A stretch of 64,000 nucleotides of DNA. Source: Lamellibrachia luymesi. Its lineage: Eukaryota; Annelida; Polychaeta; Sabellida; Siboglinidae. Shown piece after piece: positions 26,761 through 36,400 of the stretch. Both the position numbers and the translations under genes were made by a program. The stretch is from positions 756,179 to 820,178 of the forward strand of contig SDWI01000045.1 in the NCBI GenBank assembly GCA_009193005.1. Reading direction: 5' to 3'. The notes beneath the pieces are model-generated. The model searched no databases. It saw only the letters and a list, made by a program, of their open reading frames with translations, and was not told the origin of the DNA. Numbering within the stretch: position 1 is the stretch's first letter; every line of letters begins with the position of its first letter.

Positions 26761-28014
26761 ACTGAATTCCCACTCGAAAATACAAACTTTCACAAAAATG
26801 CTGTAATCTATTTAAAAGTTTCCCAACACACAGCACATGAACTTGCTGGAAGTAATAGATGTTGATTAAATATTAATATTTTATTTATCTATATACACAT
26901 TTATGCAATAACCAACAAGATTGATGTAGTAGAGAATTGAAATAGACAAAATGATGACAGTTATTACAAAGTGGACTGCATATCACGCAGCCACTTTGGG
27001 AAGAACATTAACAGGAATGTGAGCTCAAAGCAAACCAGACAGGAACTGAACACATGTACAGCCCCATCCGGCAAGTTTCTCAAAGCCCACATTCCTACAA
27101 GCATGACGATAACATACATGTATCAAGACCTCATCATGAACATATGCAAAGAATACAGACATTCCACCACCAATACACAAATTTAATTTAAACAGGTGGG
27201 GCCATTTCACCACAAGGTCACCCAAAAACTTGTGACCACCCCACCATATACACACACATATATATATATACTTGGGAATATAGTTTGTCATTAATATAGA
27301 AATTATTAGGGATAACAACCACTGCCACAGTTTGTTCTGCTTGCTGCCTATAGGAGGCGCTGGCACAGATTTGCGAGTTCTCCGAGGCGGGCATCACAGT
27401 GCGAGGGACATACCTGCTGCCCAAGAAGGAGCCGAAGGAGGGAGAGAGGAAGCTGTACCTCGCCATCGAGGCCACCAGTGAGCTTGCCATTCAGAAGGCA
27501 AAGGCCGAAGTCACGCGACTCATCAAGGAAGAACTTGTCCGACTGGTACGTCATTTAATACTCAACTCGCTTCTTCAAATATGAATATTTTCTTATTTTT
27601 TTACAATTTGAACATGCCATTTTGTTTGGGTTGAAATCTGTATTTTGTACTTGAAATCCATAAAAAAGTTCATTAACCAGCCAATAGCATTCCGATAGTG
27701 TCGCCATCTATCAGGCTACAGAATATACCTACATGAAGTGAAATGTGTAAGTTTCGCCGGAAAATGTGCCAAACAATTCTTCTGTAAATTTGAAGCAAAC
27801 CTGTATAAATACAGGATATCTGTTCCTCTCAAAATCGAAATTAAATACAGGTAATCTGTAGTATTCTGTATGTAACAATATGTGTTACAATTCAGCCCAA
27901 ATTTATGCAATAAATTCCTATTATGTTATTATTACTATGTCATCACATGTGATTCTCTCTTTGCAGCAAAATTCCTACCAACCAATCAGCAGAGGGCGAT
28001 ACAAAGTTGTGTGA
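6454..28014 (+). CDS. DDX46: DDX46/PRP5 DEAD-box RNA helicase (5' end missing)
   Basis: ATP-dependent RNA helicase of the nucleus that remodels U2 snRNP for branch-site recognition in pre-spliceosome assembly. I traced 20 coding exons: 6454-6687, 8597-8696, 9140-9373, 10330-10377, 10990-11109, 16092-16157, 16563-16659, 17362-17482, 18729-18904, 19316-19516, 20243-20325, 21345-21509, 21976-22203, 22638-22741, 23310-23472, 23578-23727, 24171-24407, 26267-26443, 27354-27545, 27967-28014. All junctions are GT-AG and in phase, giving 980 residues plus stop against about 1030 in human. Order: RS domain, KWSLEDDDD acidic linker, Q motif, AKTGSGKT, PTREL, TPGR, DEAD, SAT, motif V, HRCGRTGR, then the long conserved C-terminus ending SRGRYKVV. 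The visible part starts with the third base of a codon, so one upstream coding exon is missing. The DDX46 identity is secure; individual boundaries are predictions. Confidence 0.93.
6899..7956. mobile_element. hAT-like DNA transposon remnant in DDX46 intron
   Basis: The left end AGGGTTGGCTGGTAAAAGCC and right end GGCTTTTTGCCAACCCT are inverted repeats. Inside them, a further GTGGTCAATACCAGTCAATA block is inverted near 7860-7930. Flanks are TTGTAGAT (6891-6898) and TTGTTGAT (7957-7964), an 8-bp duplication with one mismatch, as expected for hAT elements. No transposase domain is recognisable in the ~1.05 kb body, so it is non-autonomous or decayed. Confidence 0.6.
7980..8578. mobile_element. 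Possible mariner-like MITE remnant
   Basis: Contains repeated GAGGTGACCGTA words (near 8446, 8540, 8555) and ends CAAGGTTTGACTGTATATA, which resembles the TA-flanked ends of Tc1/mariner-type miniature elements. Related ends (TGACCTTAATATTGAGG near 44685 and ACATTAAGGTCACTC near 59548) occur elsewhere in the window. The left end is not clear. Confidence 0.3.
9140..9373 (+). other. DDX46: DDX46 exon with acidic linker and DxLD motif
   Basis: Encodes a charged helix followed by KKWSLEDDDDEEEP and DVDTLDAYMQ. In PRP5 orthologues the second motif is DPLDAYM, known as the SF3B1-contacting DPLD element. Here the proline is threonine (ACG codon). The frame is open and both splice sites are canonical. 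Confidence 0.85.
9510..9960 (+). mobile_element. MITE family A, copy 1
   Basis: Shares ordered blocks with 55640-56000: CAGTCGATTTAATAAAA, ATCCAAAGAATTGACTTTAG, GATGATTTTACAAAAACTA, AACGAGCTAGCATATTG and a terminal AATTGAGGAACCTTTA. Further copies are at 22865-23215 (+) and 42895-43165 (-). There is no coding capacity. Family assignment is open. Confidence 0.55.
10815..10905 (+). repeat. Tandem repeat, ~35 bp x 2.6
   Basis: The phrase TCATTATGTAGCCGGATGTC plus CAGTCCACC is repeated nearly three times about 85 bp upstream of the DDX46 exon at 10990. Confidence 0.85.
12965..13058 (+). mobile_element. Short LINE 3' tail inserted in the minus LINE
   Basis: A ~95-bp plus-oriented fragment ends ATGAATAAAGTAGTATTG followed by (TATTG)n. 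It interrupts the reverse transcriptase frame of the minus LINE between the TTDIPALRSQG block and the NHRLFKQLYSENR block. The form (AATAAA, then a short simple repeat) is typical of a severely 5'-truncated non-LTR insertion. Confidence 0.6.
13482..14581 (+). mobile_element. 5'-truncated LINE, plus strand, nested in minus LINE
   Basis: The frame from 13473 encodes the C-terminal part of a non-LTR polyprotein: KLPVDIQLELFDSLICPIL, LYGCEIWG, LIEKLHRKFYKSLLGVN. After frame breaks comes a zinc-ribbon-like tail (GDEFHYMFKCPFFQEARQ) at about 14190-14250. It ends AATAAAGTTGAACTGAATTG. Both sides rejoin the same minus-strand LINE, so this copy is younger. Confidence 0.8.
16654..16890 (+). repeat. 79-bp minisatellite x3 starting at a DDX46 donor
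   Basis: CTGAAG followed by GTAAACGCTGG at 16654 (exon end plus 5' splice site) recurs as CTGAAG-GTAGACGCTGG at 16733 and 16812. The remaining 60-plus bases of each unit are almost identical. The first unit includes the last six exon bases, so each repeat carries a copy of the 5' splice site. Confidence 0.9.
17842..18178 (+). repeat. Two short degenerate tandem arrays
   Basis: First, GTGGAATTGGTA repeats at 17842-17930. Then about ten ~22-24 bp units of AGTGGCTCATAGTGCACACA follow to 18178. They lie in the DDX46 intron 17483-18728. Confidence 0.8.
18290..18500 (+). mobile_element. SINE-like fragment
   Basis: The block TCGGAAGAGACAGTAAAAGC followed by TGCCAGGGGAAGTAAAAGAC resembles the body of a short interspersed element, and the part near AGTAAAAGA recurs as GTAGCAAAAGATCCCACATA at 38660. 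The promoter boxes are not clear. Confidence 0.3.
18729..18904 (+). other. DDX46: DDX46 exon with Q motif and Walker A
   Basis: Encodes TPTPIQSQAIPATMSGKD and then IGIAKTGSGKTIAFLLP: the Q motif and the ATP-binding motif I. Relative to human, one residue (His) before the aromatic Q-motif start seems to be absent, or the acceptor used is a few bases off. Confidence 0.88.
19675..19885 (+). mobile_element. Reverse transcriptase fragment
   Basis: One frame reads EGWRNKPESYRPVSLFEL. After a frame break it reads VRHNQINRSQHGILSYMPS, matching the YRPVSL and QHGF blocks of non-LTR reverse transcriptases. Short, dead remnant in the DDX46 intron 19517-20242. Confidence 0.55.
19919..20006 (+). repeat. 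22-bp array x4 made from a SINE head
   Basis: CATGTGGGGCGCGGTAGTGT units start at 19921, 19943, 19965 and 19987 (exact 22-bp spacing). The last one runs directly into the A-box of the SINE at 20000, so the array is an expansion of the first bases of that SINE. Confidence 0.85.
19990..20222 (+). mobile_element. tRNA-derived SINE, copy 1
   Basis: GGGGCGCGGTAGTGTAGTGG is an A-box-like start and GTATTCAAATTCT a degenerate B box about 50 bp on. The body contains AATACCTGGCTAG. The 3' part reads ATGAACAGGTCTGCCAGGGG and CAGTCCCAAGGACT, and ends AAGAATGGGCCTTTTATAAT. The same 3' part occurs at 24660, 40480 and, inverted, 45075. Confidence 0.75.
20243..20325 (+). other. DDX46: DDX46 exon with the DEAD box
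   Basis: An 83-bp exon encoding RVTNLRRCTYIVLDEADRMF and DMGFEPQ, the Walker B (motif II) segment that coordinates magnesium and water for ATP hydrolysis. It closes in phase 0 before a 1-kb intron with a long pyrimidine array. Confidence 0.9.
20785..21344 (+). repeat. CT-rich ~20-bp array ending at a splice acceptor
   Basis: About 25 degenerate units of TCTCTCACTTAGTGTGTCC run for 560 bp and stop at CACACAG just before the DDX46 exon at 21345. The array therefore supplies the polypyrimidine tract of that acceptor. Its many CTTAG words are potential decoy acceptors. Confidence 0.9.
22474..22637 (+). repeat. Triplicated acceptor region before the DDX46 motif V exon
   Basis: TAGTCTC starts near-copies at 22474, 22537 and 22605 (63 and 68 bp apart). 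The second copy includes TTACAG-GTGGCCACGT at 22561-22576 and degenerate motif V coding sequence. The third carries the real acceptor at 22637 and the true exon. The second copy is a decoy 3' splice site with about 35 bp of pseudo-exon. Confidence 0.8.
22638..22741 (+). other. DDX46: DDX46 exon with motif V and start of motif VI
   Basis: Encodes VATSVAARGLDVKELILVVN and ends YVHRCG, joined in phase 2 to RTGRAGNKG in the exon at 23310. Motif VI is thus HRCGRTGR, with Cys where human has Ala; the catalytic arginines are kept. It is bounded upstream by a duplicated acceptor and downstream by an 11-bp array beginning at its donor. Confidence 0.88.
22741..22801 (+). repeat. 11-bp array x5 starting at a DDX46 donor
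   Basis: From the last exon base onward the sequence is five units of GTAGGTGCAGG or GCAGGTGCAGG. Every unit repeats a plausible GT or GC donor, the first being the real one at 22742. Confidence 0.88.
22865..23215 (+). mobile_element. MITE family A, copy 2, with internal 30-bp x4 array
   Basis: The right part (GATGATTTCGTCAAAACTAA, ATTTGCACAAATGACG, AGCATGTCATAGTGGATACT, GAATTGAGAAGGGACT) matches the other family A copies. Between its ends a 30-bp unit (TGTAAATAGTCTTAAGTCAT plus AGTATATAGA) is repeated exactly four times at 22899-23018, apparently an expansion of an internal segment. Confidence 0.6.
23795..23905 (+). mobile_element. CR1-like LINE 3' end fragment
   Basis: Matches in order the tail found at 49765-49880: CTCTCAATAAGCCAA, TTGTCCACT, ATCTGGAG..CTC, TCTCGTGAAATTGT. 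Other copies are at 39740-39868 (+) and 45650-45985 (-). Confidence 0.55.
24440..24715 (+). mobile_element. tRNA-derived SINE, copy 2
   Basis: B-box-like GGGTTTAAGTCC at about 24493, a body with CACACTGCTCCAGTTCACTC and GAGTACCTGGCTGT (duplicated), and a 3' part with AATGAACAGGTCTGTCAGGG and GCTTTGAGCAGTC. The central block is shared with the minus copy at 45.1-45.3 kb. Confidence 0.65.
24718..24860 (+). repeat. 35-bp array x4
   Basis: TCTTGTGTAGTTGACAACGT plus CGTCACACCATCAAC is repeated four times with at most a few differences, immediately after the SINE. Confidence 0.9.
25065..26065 (+). mobile_element. Internally deleted LINE with (TGAT)n tail
   Basis: IFIDLSKAFDTID (reverse transcriptase block A) near 25068, then a jump to GVYIDKYLSRSVHLNILATK, LPHLQYCTLIWANTYSTKL, RNMEIHNYNTRNINDY across frame shifts. 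The 3' untranslated part ends CAAATAAACTCGCAT followed by (TGAT)n at 26038-26062, the simple-repeat tail typical of CR1/L2-group elements. It lies in the DDX46 intron 24408-26266. Confidence 0.75.
26705..26762. repeat. (AC)n microsatellite
   Basis: A near-pure AC run in the DDX46 intron 26444-27353. Confidence 0.95.
27967..28014 (+). other. DDX46: DDX46 terminal coding exon
   Basis: Acceptor TTTGCAG at 27966. It encodes QNSYQPISRGRYKVV and stop TGA at 28012-28014, matching the conserved PRP5 C-terminus (human ends GRYKVL). Confidence 0.9.
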
Positions 28015-28090
28015 GACCAGATCAAAGGTTCAGCCAGAGGCCAGGAAACGTACAGAGGATGTATATCAATACTGTGACAGTGTCAAAAAT

Positions 28091-28243
28091 GTGTGCTGGC
28101 ATCCCGGCCATGTCAGCAAGGATGTGTGCTGGCATCCCGGCCATGTCAGCAAGGATGTGTGCTGGCATCCCGGCCATGTCAGCAAGGATGTGTGCTGGCA
28201 TCCTGGCCACGTCAGCAAGGATGTGTGCTGCATTTGTGTGGCT
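28091..28243. repeat. 33-bp array x4.5 in the DDX46 3' UTR
   Basis: GTGTGCTGGCATCCCGGCCA plus TGTCAGCAAGGAT is repeated with only late-unit changes. The period is 11 codons, so the array is open in several frames on both strands (for example VCWHPGHVSKD repeated). It begins 77 bp after the DDX46 stop, and I treat the open frames as by-products. Confidence 0.9.
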
Positions 28244-28794
28244 ATGTCAGCATAGAAGTTTGCTGACAACATGTTGACGTTGAAGCTATGTTGGCAGAAC
28301 CGTGAACTTGAGTAACATCAAAGCTGTATATGGCAGCTGCTACACTGCTGCATGTGCTTAGAATGCAGCAAGGCAGTGTTATTAGGTTAGTGAAGAACAT
28401 CTGTAAGCAGCAAGACAGACATCAGTCAAACGGTATACTAGATGTACCTTACCAGGCAACAACAGTCACACAACGTGACAGGGTGGAACACCACTGACTG
28501 TGGGGTATTACCCCCACCACTCTCATTTCATTCCTTCATAACTGATATTAGCACACAGTCCAGTTACTGACCAACGGTCAAGTCCACAATTCATCCCTTG
28601 TATTTAGTCATAACAAGAACTACATTAAGGAAATTAGGACAGTCCACAGGTAACCTAACAAATGTCATATAGGAGAACGAGTTTTAAGTGGATGACTCGA
28701 TGTTGTTAGTTGACGGGAGTCCTGAATCAGGTCTCAGGTCGGATGGGGGAACAAGTGTGACAAATTACCTCATCTTATTTTTAAATTTCATTTT

Positions 28795-28800
28795 AATAAA
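28795..28800 (+). terminator. Candidate DDX46 polyadenylation signal
   Basis: AATAAA about 780 bp downstream of the DDX46 stop. Other variants exist nearby, and no transcript end can be seen from sequence alone. Confidence 0.35.
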
Positions 28801-28978
28801 TGAATTGTTAGTCTTATTAATTTAAGAGCATTTTATATTATTGAGAAAAAAATCACCTGTCGAATCAAGTGAGAAATTGTGTAACTGGGTTGTGATTGTG
28901 ATAGAAGCCGCTGAGCAGTGTTATTTCCTATCATTTGTTAAACAGAACCGTGTTCTTTCTGTCGATTATCTACTGACT

Positions 28979-29268
28979 GGGCACCGTTTCACTAACATTC
29001 TTATGAGCTCATAAGCATGATTTCGCTCTTATAAATTGATGTCGCTCTTTAGCTATGATCAAAACAGAAGTGTGTTTCAGAACAGAATTATTTTCAACAA
29101 GTTTTTGATGTATGCCCAATTGTATTCACTGTCGAACAACTTATGGTGAACATTTTGTTCCTAAACTTATGATGGATTTTATGAGCATCTTAGGAGCAAT
29201 TTAAAATGATGGATTCTGTTTTATTATGGATTTTACATACAAGCTCTTTATCTTAGTGAAATGGTCCC
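28979..29268. mobile_element. MITE family B, copy 1
   Basis: Begins GGGCACCGTTTCACTAACAT and ends CTTAGTGAAATGGTCCC, an imperfect terminal inverted repeat. The interior blocks ATAAGCATGATTTCGCTCTT and TTATGGATTTTACAT recur in the copy at 30811-31096. Non-coding. Confidence 0.65.
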
Positions 29269-29884
29269 TTGGTCTATCTACTTAATCTCTGGGAGTCCAG
29301 TCATATCTTTCTGACAATTTTTTGTTGTAAAATGTTTTGTACATACGTTTTGGTATAGACAACAGATGCAGTGACTTGTGTGTAAGACTGAATGCTGATT
29401 AAAGACAGCGCATCAACATTTGGGCTAAACAGTTCTCTTTATTGATATTTTGACAATCTAATAATTAATTAAATTTGAACATAATCAAACTACAGAACTG
29501 TGCTGAGATCACCTTAAAACTGTCAGCTGAATTTTGTAAATAAATAAACATTAATATTTTTAAAACATGAAGAAATAGTCAAGCATCAATAACATACTCT
29601 ACTATCTTGAAATAAGTTCAGCTCGCTGGCTATCACAGACATACACAGAAGAACATTAAAACATTGGTATTTATTCTTAATACATTCCTTAGTGTGCCAA
29701 TATAATAGGGAGGTGGTAGTGGTGGGTCGAAAAATATTTAATATCACCTGGTGGAATCAGACATTATATATCAACCCAGAGGGGTGGATATAAAAATTGT
29801 TTTGTTGAATTCCTGGATCAAACATTTACAGGGGCACATGGTTTATATATATATATTATACGTATATTATACATTATGTTTTCA
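29269..29884. other. Intergenic DNA between DDX46 and CCDC57
   Basis: AT-rich and non-coding. Contains TTTATT at 29438-29443 (AATAAA on the minus strand), a possible CCDC57 polyadenylation signal, but nothing else I can support. Confidence 0.4.
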
Positions 29885-30420
29885 AGTTAAATACACATAT
29901 ATACACAATAGTACAATAACATGCACATTCAGATACACCTGCATATACACAATGATACAATAACATTCACGTTCAGATACACCTACATATACACAATGGT
30001 ACAATAACATGCACGTTCAGATACACCTACATATACACAATGGTACAATAACATGCACATTCAGATACACCTACATATACACAATGGTACAATAACATGC
30101 ACGTTCAGATACACCTACATATACACAATGGTACAATAACATGCACGTTCAGATACACCTACATATACACAATGGTACAATAACAGGCACGTTCAGATAC
30201 ACCTGCATATACACAATGATACAATAACATTCACGTTCAGATACACCTACATATACACAATGGTACAATAACATGCACGTTCAGATACACCTACATATAC
30301 ACAATGGTACAATATAACATGCACGTTCAGATACACCTACATATACACAATGGTACAATAACATGCACGTTCAGATACACCTACATATACACAATGGTAC
30401 AATAACATGCACATTCAGAC
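29885..30420. repeat. 44-bp array x ~12 abutting the CCDC57 stop codon
   Basis: Units of ACACCTACATATACACAATG then GTACAATAACATGCACGTTCAGAT run from about 29885 to 30420. Seen on the coding (minus) strand, the first unit begins with the CCDC57 stop (GTCTGAATGTGC), and later units carry TCTGAACGTGC, so the array appears to have grown from the stop codon into the 3' UTR. Confidence 0.9.
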
Positions 30421-33400
30421 GTCTTTGATGTTATAGTTTCTTATTTTTGCTTTCCTCTGGTTTCTCCGGCCAGGTCCAAGTTTCACTACCGGTGTATTCT
30501 TGCCCGGTCCAGTGACGTCCTGCTGAGATTTGTGATTGACCCTCCTTCCTGTCACTGCCCACGGGTCTGAATGTCTGGCCACGGCCACATTCTGGTGAGG
30601 TCCTGCGGCCACAAATGGTGTTTATAAAAATACTGCATTTGGGGGATCTATATTCATCAATGAACGAACCACTTGGAACTAAAATTAAATGATATTTTAT
30701 TTTCTCAGTCACAAAAAAATTCATTTGTTAAACAAAATATTTTGATACATAAAAATATATACATAACTGATGATGCGTTGCCATAGTTACTTGAATCCAT
30801 AGAATATTTTGGTACCACTTCACTAACATTCTCATTAACTCATAAGCACGATTTTGCTCTTAAAATTAAATTCGCTCTTTAGATTTTGATTGAAACACAG
30901 ATCCTGCTTTCACAGCAAAATGTGGTTGAAATTTGGTAAATTAGGCCAATATGATGCCTTTTCAACCACTTTTTGACAATGTATGAAAATATTTCCCTGA
31001 AGGTTTTGATGCATTTATGAATTTCAGTAGTGAACTGCATTTCGCTTTATAATGGATTTTACTTAAATGAGCTCTGTCTTAGTGAAATAGCTCCTGGTTT
31101 AAAGAGACCATGTGATGATACATACCATCCCCAGCTGCTGTTGGTGTGACAGGTTTGGGACTGAGTCCATCATCCAACATTCCCCATATTTCCTGCAGGG
31201 ACTCGCCTCCCAAGGAGGAGAGACTGGTCCTCAGATGGGGACTGTGGGGTGTGACACGGTGTTGGTCGGGTTCCTCCTGTCTTGATGCCACGGGCCGATC
31301 TGCAACATATTGTACAGTCTCGATATGATATGTGGTATTGGCCGAGTGACAGTCATTCATGATAACCCATGTGTAAATTTATTGCTGTAAACATTTTATG
31401 TGCCATTCACATTGTATGTAGTCACCACATTCATACTATATATAGTCACCACATTCACACTGTATATAGTCACTACATTCACACTATATAGTCACCACAT
31501 TCATACTATATATAGTCACCTCATTCACACTATATATATTCACCACATTCACACTGTATATAATCACCACATTCACACTATATAGTCACCACATTCACAC
31601 TGTATATAGTCACCACATTCACACTATATATATATATATATATAGTCACCACATTCACACTGTATATAATCACCACATTCACATTATATATAGTCACAAC
31701 ATTTACACTGTATAGAGTCATCACATTCACACTATATATAATCATCACATTCACACTATATATAGTCATCACATTCACACTATATATAGTCATCACATTC
31801 ACACTATATATAGTCATCACATTCACACTATATATAGTCATCACATTCACACTATATAATCAGCACAGAGCAACAAGGTTCCAGAGTGGGATTATGCCCA
31901 TTCAACAGTTTCTACAGCTACCTTGTATCCCCAAGAATACAATGAATTTTCCGGAATCTGTCCCATGTCTCAGATTACCTGCAGATACCAAGGATGGTCT
32001 GCCCCATGTCTCAGATTACCTGCAGCTACCAAGGACTGTCTGCCCCGTGTCTCAAATTACCTGAAGCTACCAAGGGCTGTCTGCCCCGGGTGTCCATTCG
32101 GCTGTTTATGCCAGCATCTTCATCGGTTGTTGAGCATTCTCCAGAACTGCTCATAGCAAGGGTCATTGGCATGACCTTCATGGAATGGCCTTCACCTTTC
32201 TGTACAAATGCTAATTCCTGGAGCAACCAGTTACAGTAAAGATAATTCCAGCAACATGCTACCATGATGGACAGTTGCTAAGCTACAATGTAGAGCAGGC
32301 CCGTCCTCGGGGTTTTGAAAAAGGGGGTTCGGGCGTACACAATCAGCAGGTGATTTCTGGGATGACTTCTGAAAACATTTTACAGTTAAACAAATTCTCT
32401 CAAAAAGAACCCCTCCAGCGGACGGGCATGCAGACAGACACTAACTTAATGATATATGTGCTTCATTTGCAATGTATTTCTGTCTAGCTGTTCTGTTCTA
32501 GTGGAATTGATATGTTAGTAATCATGTTAAATGACACATCTCGTTAGCGACATGCCTGGTATTATTAATAAATGTCATCAGAGAAGATTTTTATAAGTCA
32601 TCATATTATGTCACTAGACAGTTAATGAATTTCAACTTGTATAGGTTATTTCAGCAACCATTTAATGGTTCAATGTGACATATTTTGTGATAAATACACA
32701 CTCAAGAGCCATTGTAATATTTAGCAAGTTGATAACTTCTTTTAAGATAAGTTGGTAATTTCTGTTATTAAAAAAGGGTCCTGCTTGCTATACATAGCAT
32801 GAGAAATGACGAGGAACATGTATCTTTTCTCATACCTGCTTAGTCAGTTGATACTGAAGCTTCTCAAGTTGTGACAGTTTAGTTTGAATCAGTTGGGACA
32901 ACTGGTTTGATCTGGCTGTGACAGACTGAGAACCGGTTTCAACCAGATCTGACTGTGATGTAACTAGCTTGGAGTAGTCGGTGTCATGACTTGCTGGCAG
33001 ATGCTGGCATGATGACTGAGGAGCTCGAAGACCTGTGCAGTTGACAACATTATGTCACATTAAGTCAGAGATTTTGTACACTCCTGACAGTTATGTTGCC
33101 AACAACACTATCAATCAGATTGTTTACTATTACTGTTTCAGCATTAATCTACCAGTTGATGCGTGCAGTACAAGCTGTACTAGATTACCTGTAACTTGTC
33201 CATTCTAGCTAAAACTTAATAATTTAAACTTAACTTAACCTTAAGCATTTCCACATGAAACAAAGCAAACGCTCTTGCCATGACTCGTGTATTTATATTG
33301 CTGTAATCCTCGTACTTATTCTGGATGAAAGAAGTAACTTCTTATATTGTGCAGTATACAGTGCTAGGGACTGCTCCACACACTTCATACTTCACCCTCT

Positions 33401-36400
33401 AGCCTTCCAACACTGTATACTTCACCTCCTAGCCAATATGTTCCTTTCAACACTATACTTCACCCCTAGCCGATATGTTCCTTCCAACACTTCATACTTC
33501 ACCCCTAGCCGATATGTTCCTTCCAACACTTCATACTTCACCCCTAGCCAATATGTTCCTTCTAACACTACACTTCGCCTCTAGCTAATATGTTCCTTCT
33601 ATTACTACACTTCACCCCTAGCCGATATGTTCCTTCCAACACTTTATACTTCACCCCTAGCTAATATGTTTCTTACAACACTATACTTCACCTCCTAGCT
33701 GATATGTTCCTTCCAACACTTCATACTTCACCCCTAGCCGTCATGTTCATTCCAACATTTTATACTTCACCCCTAGCCGATATGTTCCTTCCAACACTAT
33801 ACGCCACTGCTAGCTAATATGTTCCTTACAACACTATACTTCACCCCTAGCCAATATGTTCCTTACAACATTATGCTTCACCCTAGCCAATATGTTCCTT
33901 CCAACACTATGCTTCATCCCTAGCCAATATGTTCCTTCTAACATTATACTTCACCACTAACCGATATGTACCTTACAACAGTACATTGTTCTTCCAACAC
34001 TTGTCTTCTTTGGGAAACAAGTCAAATTTTAATCCAACATTCAACGAACAAGTCTCTCTTACTTTAGAACCGTGCTCTAAATGTGACCATATTAATGCTG
34101 TACATCACATTTTCACTAATGGTGCATACTAATTGAGTACAAATTTAATATGTGAGTTATAGTGCCTCTTTAAAAAATTTGTTGGTGTACACTACCTTCA
34201 TGTCTATGGGCTATGTAATTATCAAACTGAAGCCCTTCACCCATTGTCTACGCAGTGTTTGTCACTCACCATTCTTGTTGAGTTCGGCCCTTAGTCTGTT
34301 GCCCATCTCAATCAGCTGCTGTTTCTCCCTGGTCAGTGTTGAGATGTGCTTGGCTGCCTGTCGTAGCTTCTTGTGCATGTCAGCCATCGCCATGTTGGTG
34401 GTGAGACCGTGTCCCCTGGTGGCCTGGCCTGTGTCTGTCAGACTGTCCCCAGAGATCACCTCTTGGTGGCACTTCAGCAGTCTCTTCAGTTCATCCTGAA
34501 GTTGCTGAATGAGCAGCTCCTAGCAACAGAAACATTGTTCATTCAAGTTGACTACTCACAATGTAGACAAAATAATTCTGACAAATTTAAACTCCAATAT
34601 AAAGTAAACATTTTTAAGATGTCCCAGACAGATTGATTTTTTTGCAAGAATTTTTTTTTAATAATCTGAACAATGAGAACACCAATTTGGGATGACAATG
34701 TTGCAATACAATTTGTTGTGCTCAAAACAGCTTCCTGGTTTTAAATACTGTGTTGCTGATGTTGTTGGTTAATAATAATATATAAAATACTTCTATTGCG
34801 CTAAAATCCTTGGGAGACCAAGCCTTGGCAGCGCACCAAAGCAAAAGGGGTTAACCAGTTCATAATCGATAAGCAGTTCCAGTTATAAACAGTTGGATTG
34901 GTATGCTGGGGAGTTATGGAGGATAAGCAAGTTTAAACAGGTGGGTTTTTAGTTTATGGCGAGATGTTGTTATATTACCTACATAATAATATGAGTGATA
35001 CAATGTGGGTCATTATTTAATCAGGCCATATGAAGAAATTGGATGTAGTAAAATTGGGTAAACTGTATATATGTCAACCATGGTATAATGAAATAATCAA
35101 CTGACTGAGAAATGAATCTCACCTGTGCTCCGAAACTAACTGTTGGACGTCCTGATGCTAGCTCCATCTTCAGTGCAGACACCTGTTGAGAATAAACAAC
35201 TGTATAGTCGACTTGTTTCATGTGTGACTCTGTCCTGTGAGAAGGTGTCAGGGTCTGCTTCTTCCACACCAACAACAAATCTAGTATTATTATTAATAAC
35301 AGAATATTTGAGAGAAAAAAAGGGTAGGTCAAGTGTACCATTGTAGTGAATAACTATGAGTCATGATCTGATAATCATGTAACTGAATCCATTTCTATGG
35401 AAGTTGAGACACTCTAACATGCTGTACAGATACCCACAAACATCTTGGTTGACAAATCTAAACATTAGTACGAAGTGGTATCATAAGAAGAATGTTGCTC
35501 TTATCATAAATGTACCATAAAATGTACCATGCAGTACGAAGGTGAAACTGCTGGTTTCACAGAAACTTCATTGAGAAAATAATGTGAAGACTACATCTGC
35601 AGAAGCAAGTTTTGAAGTGCCTGCCTGGTTGCTGAGAGCCGTCACTTCCAGGTTTCTCTCAATGTTCACTCGGTGATACTCGTCAGCCTCCTTACGGGCC
35701 TCCGTCAGCTCCACCTCCAACTCGCTCACTCGGTGCCGCAGACTGCCCACCAGCGCCTCCTGGCGACGAGTTTCGGCACTCAGCTTGTACTCGAGCTGCT
35801 CCACCAGGGCCTGTTTTTCTCTCGGCTGGAACATGGCACAAAGATTCTGTGTGTGGGTTTTATTTATTTATTTATCTTCATTTTATACTCTATTTATTTT
35901 AATACATTTTTAAAGCATGTAGTGATGATTCTTATCATTGCTGTAGGTTTTACAGTGATTATACATGCCTATGAATGGGCTGGTCAAAAGTATGTTGTTG
36001 CTCTCCTCTTTATACATGCCTATGAATGCGCTGGTCAAAAGTATGTTGTTGCTCTCCTCTTTATACATGCCTATGAATGGGCTGGTCAAAAGTATGTTGT
36101 TGCTCTCCTCTTTATCAGAAGCTTTTACTCAATGGTAACTTTTGAAAATGACATACTTACAAATTGGAATATATTATTTTTTACAATTTGATAAAAATTC
36201 AGTAGAGCTGATACAATACTGTGTGACCGTCTTACCTGCTTGCCCAGCTCGGTGACTGTCCTCTCCAGGTGCTGTAGACGAGCCTGCTGCTTCCTCACCT
36301 GGGCCGTCAACTCTACCTTCTCCCCCCGCAGTTGCCCTGGCAACACAGTATCATATATTGCTGTATTCATTCAAGGTTACAATCTTTATTAAAAGTATAC

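Noticed and set aside
28007..28277. Possible small repeat protein after DDX46
   Set aside because: Frame is open only because the minisatellite period is a multiple of three; it overlaps the DDX46 stop and has no independent gene signals.
31400..31850. Repetitive MNVMTIYSVNVMTIYSV-type frames on both strands
   Set aside because: Produced by the ~23-bp TA-rich minisatellite in a CCDC57 intron.
35673..36191. 172-residue plus-strand frame
   Set aside because: It is antisense to CCDC57 exon 15 and runs through the 51-bp x3 array; the repeated HAYEWAGQKYVVALLF is the array translated.
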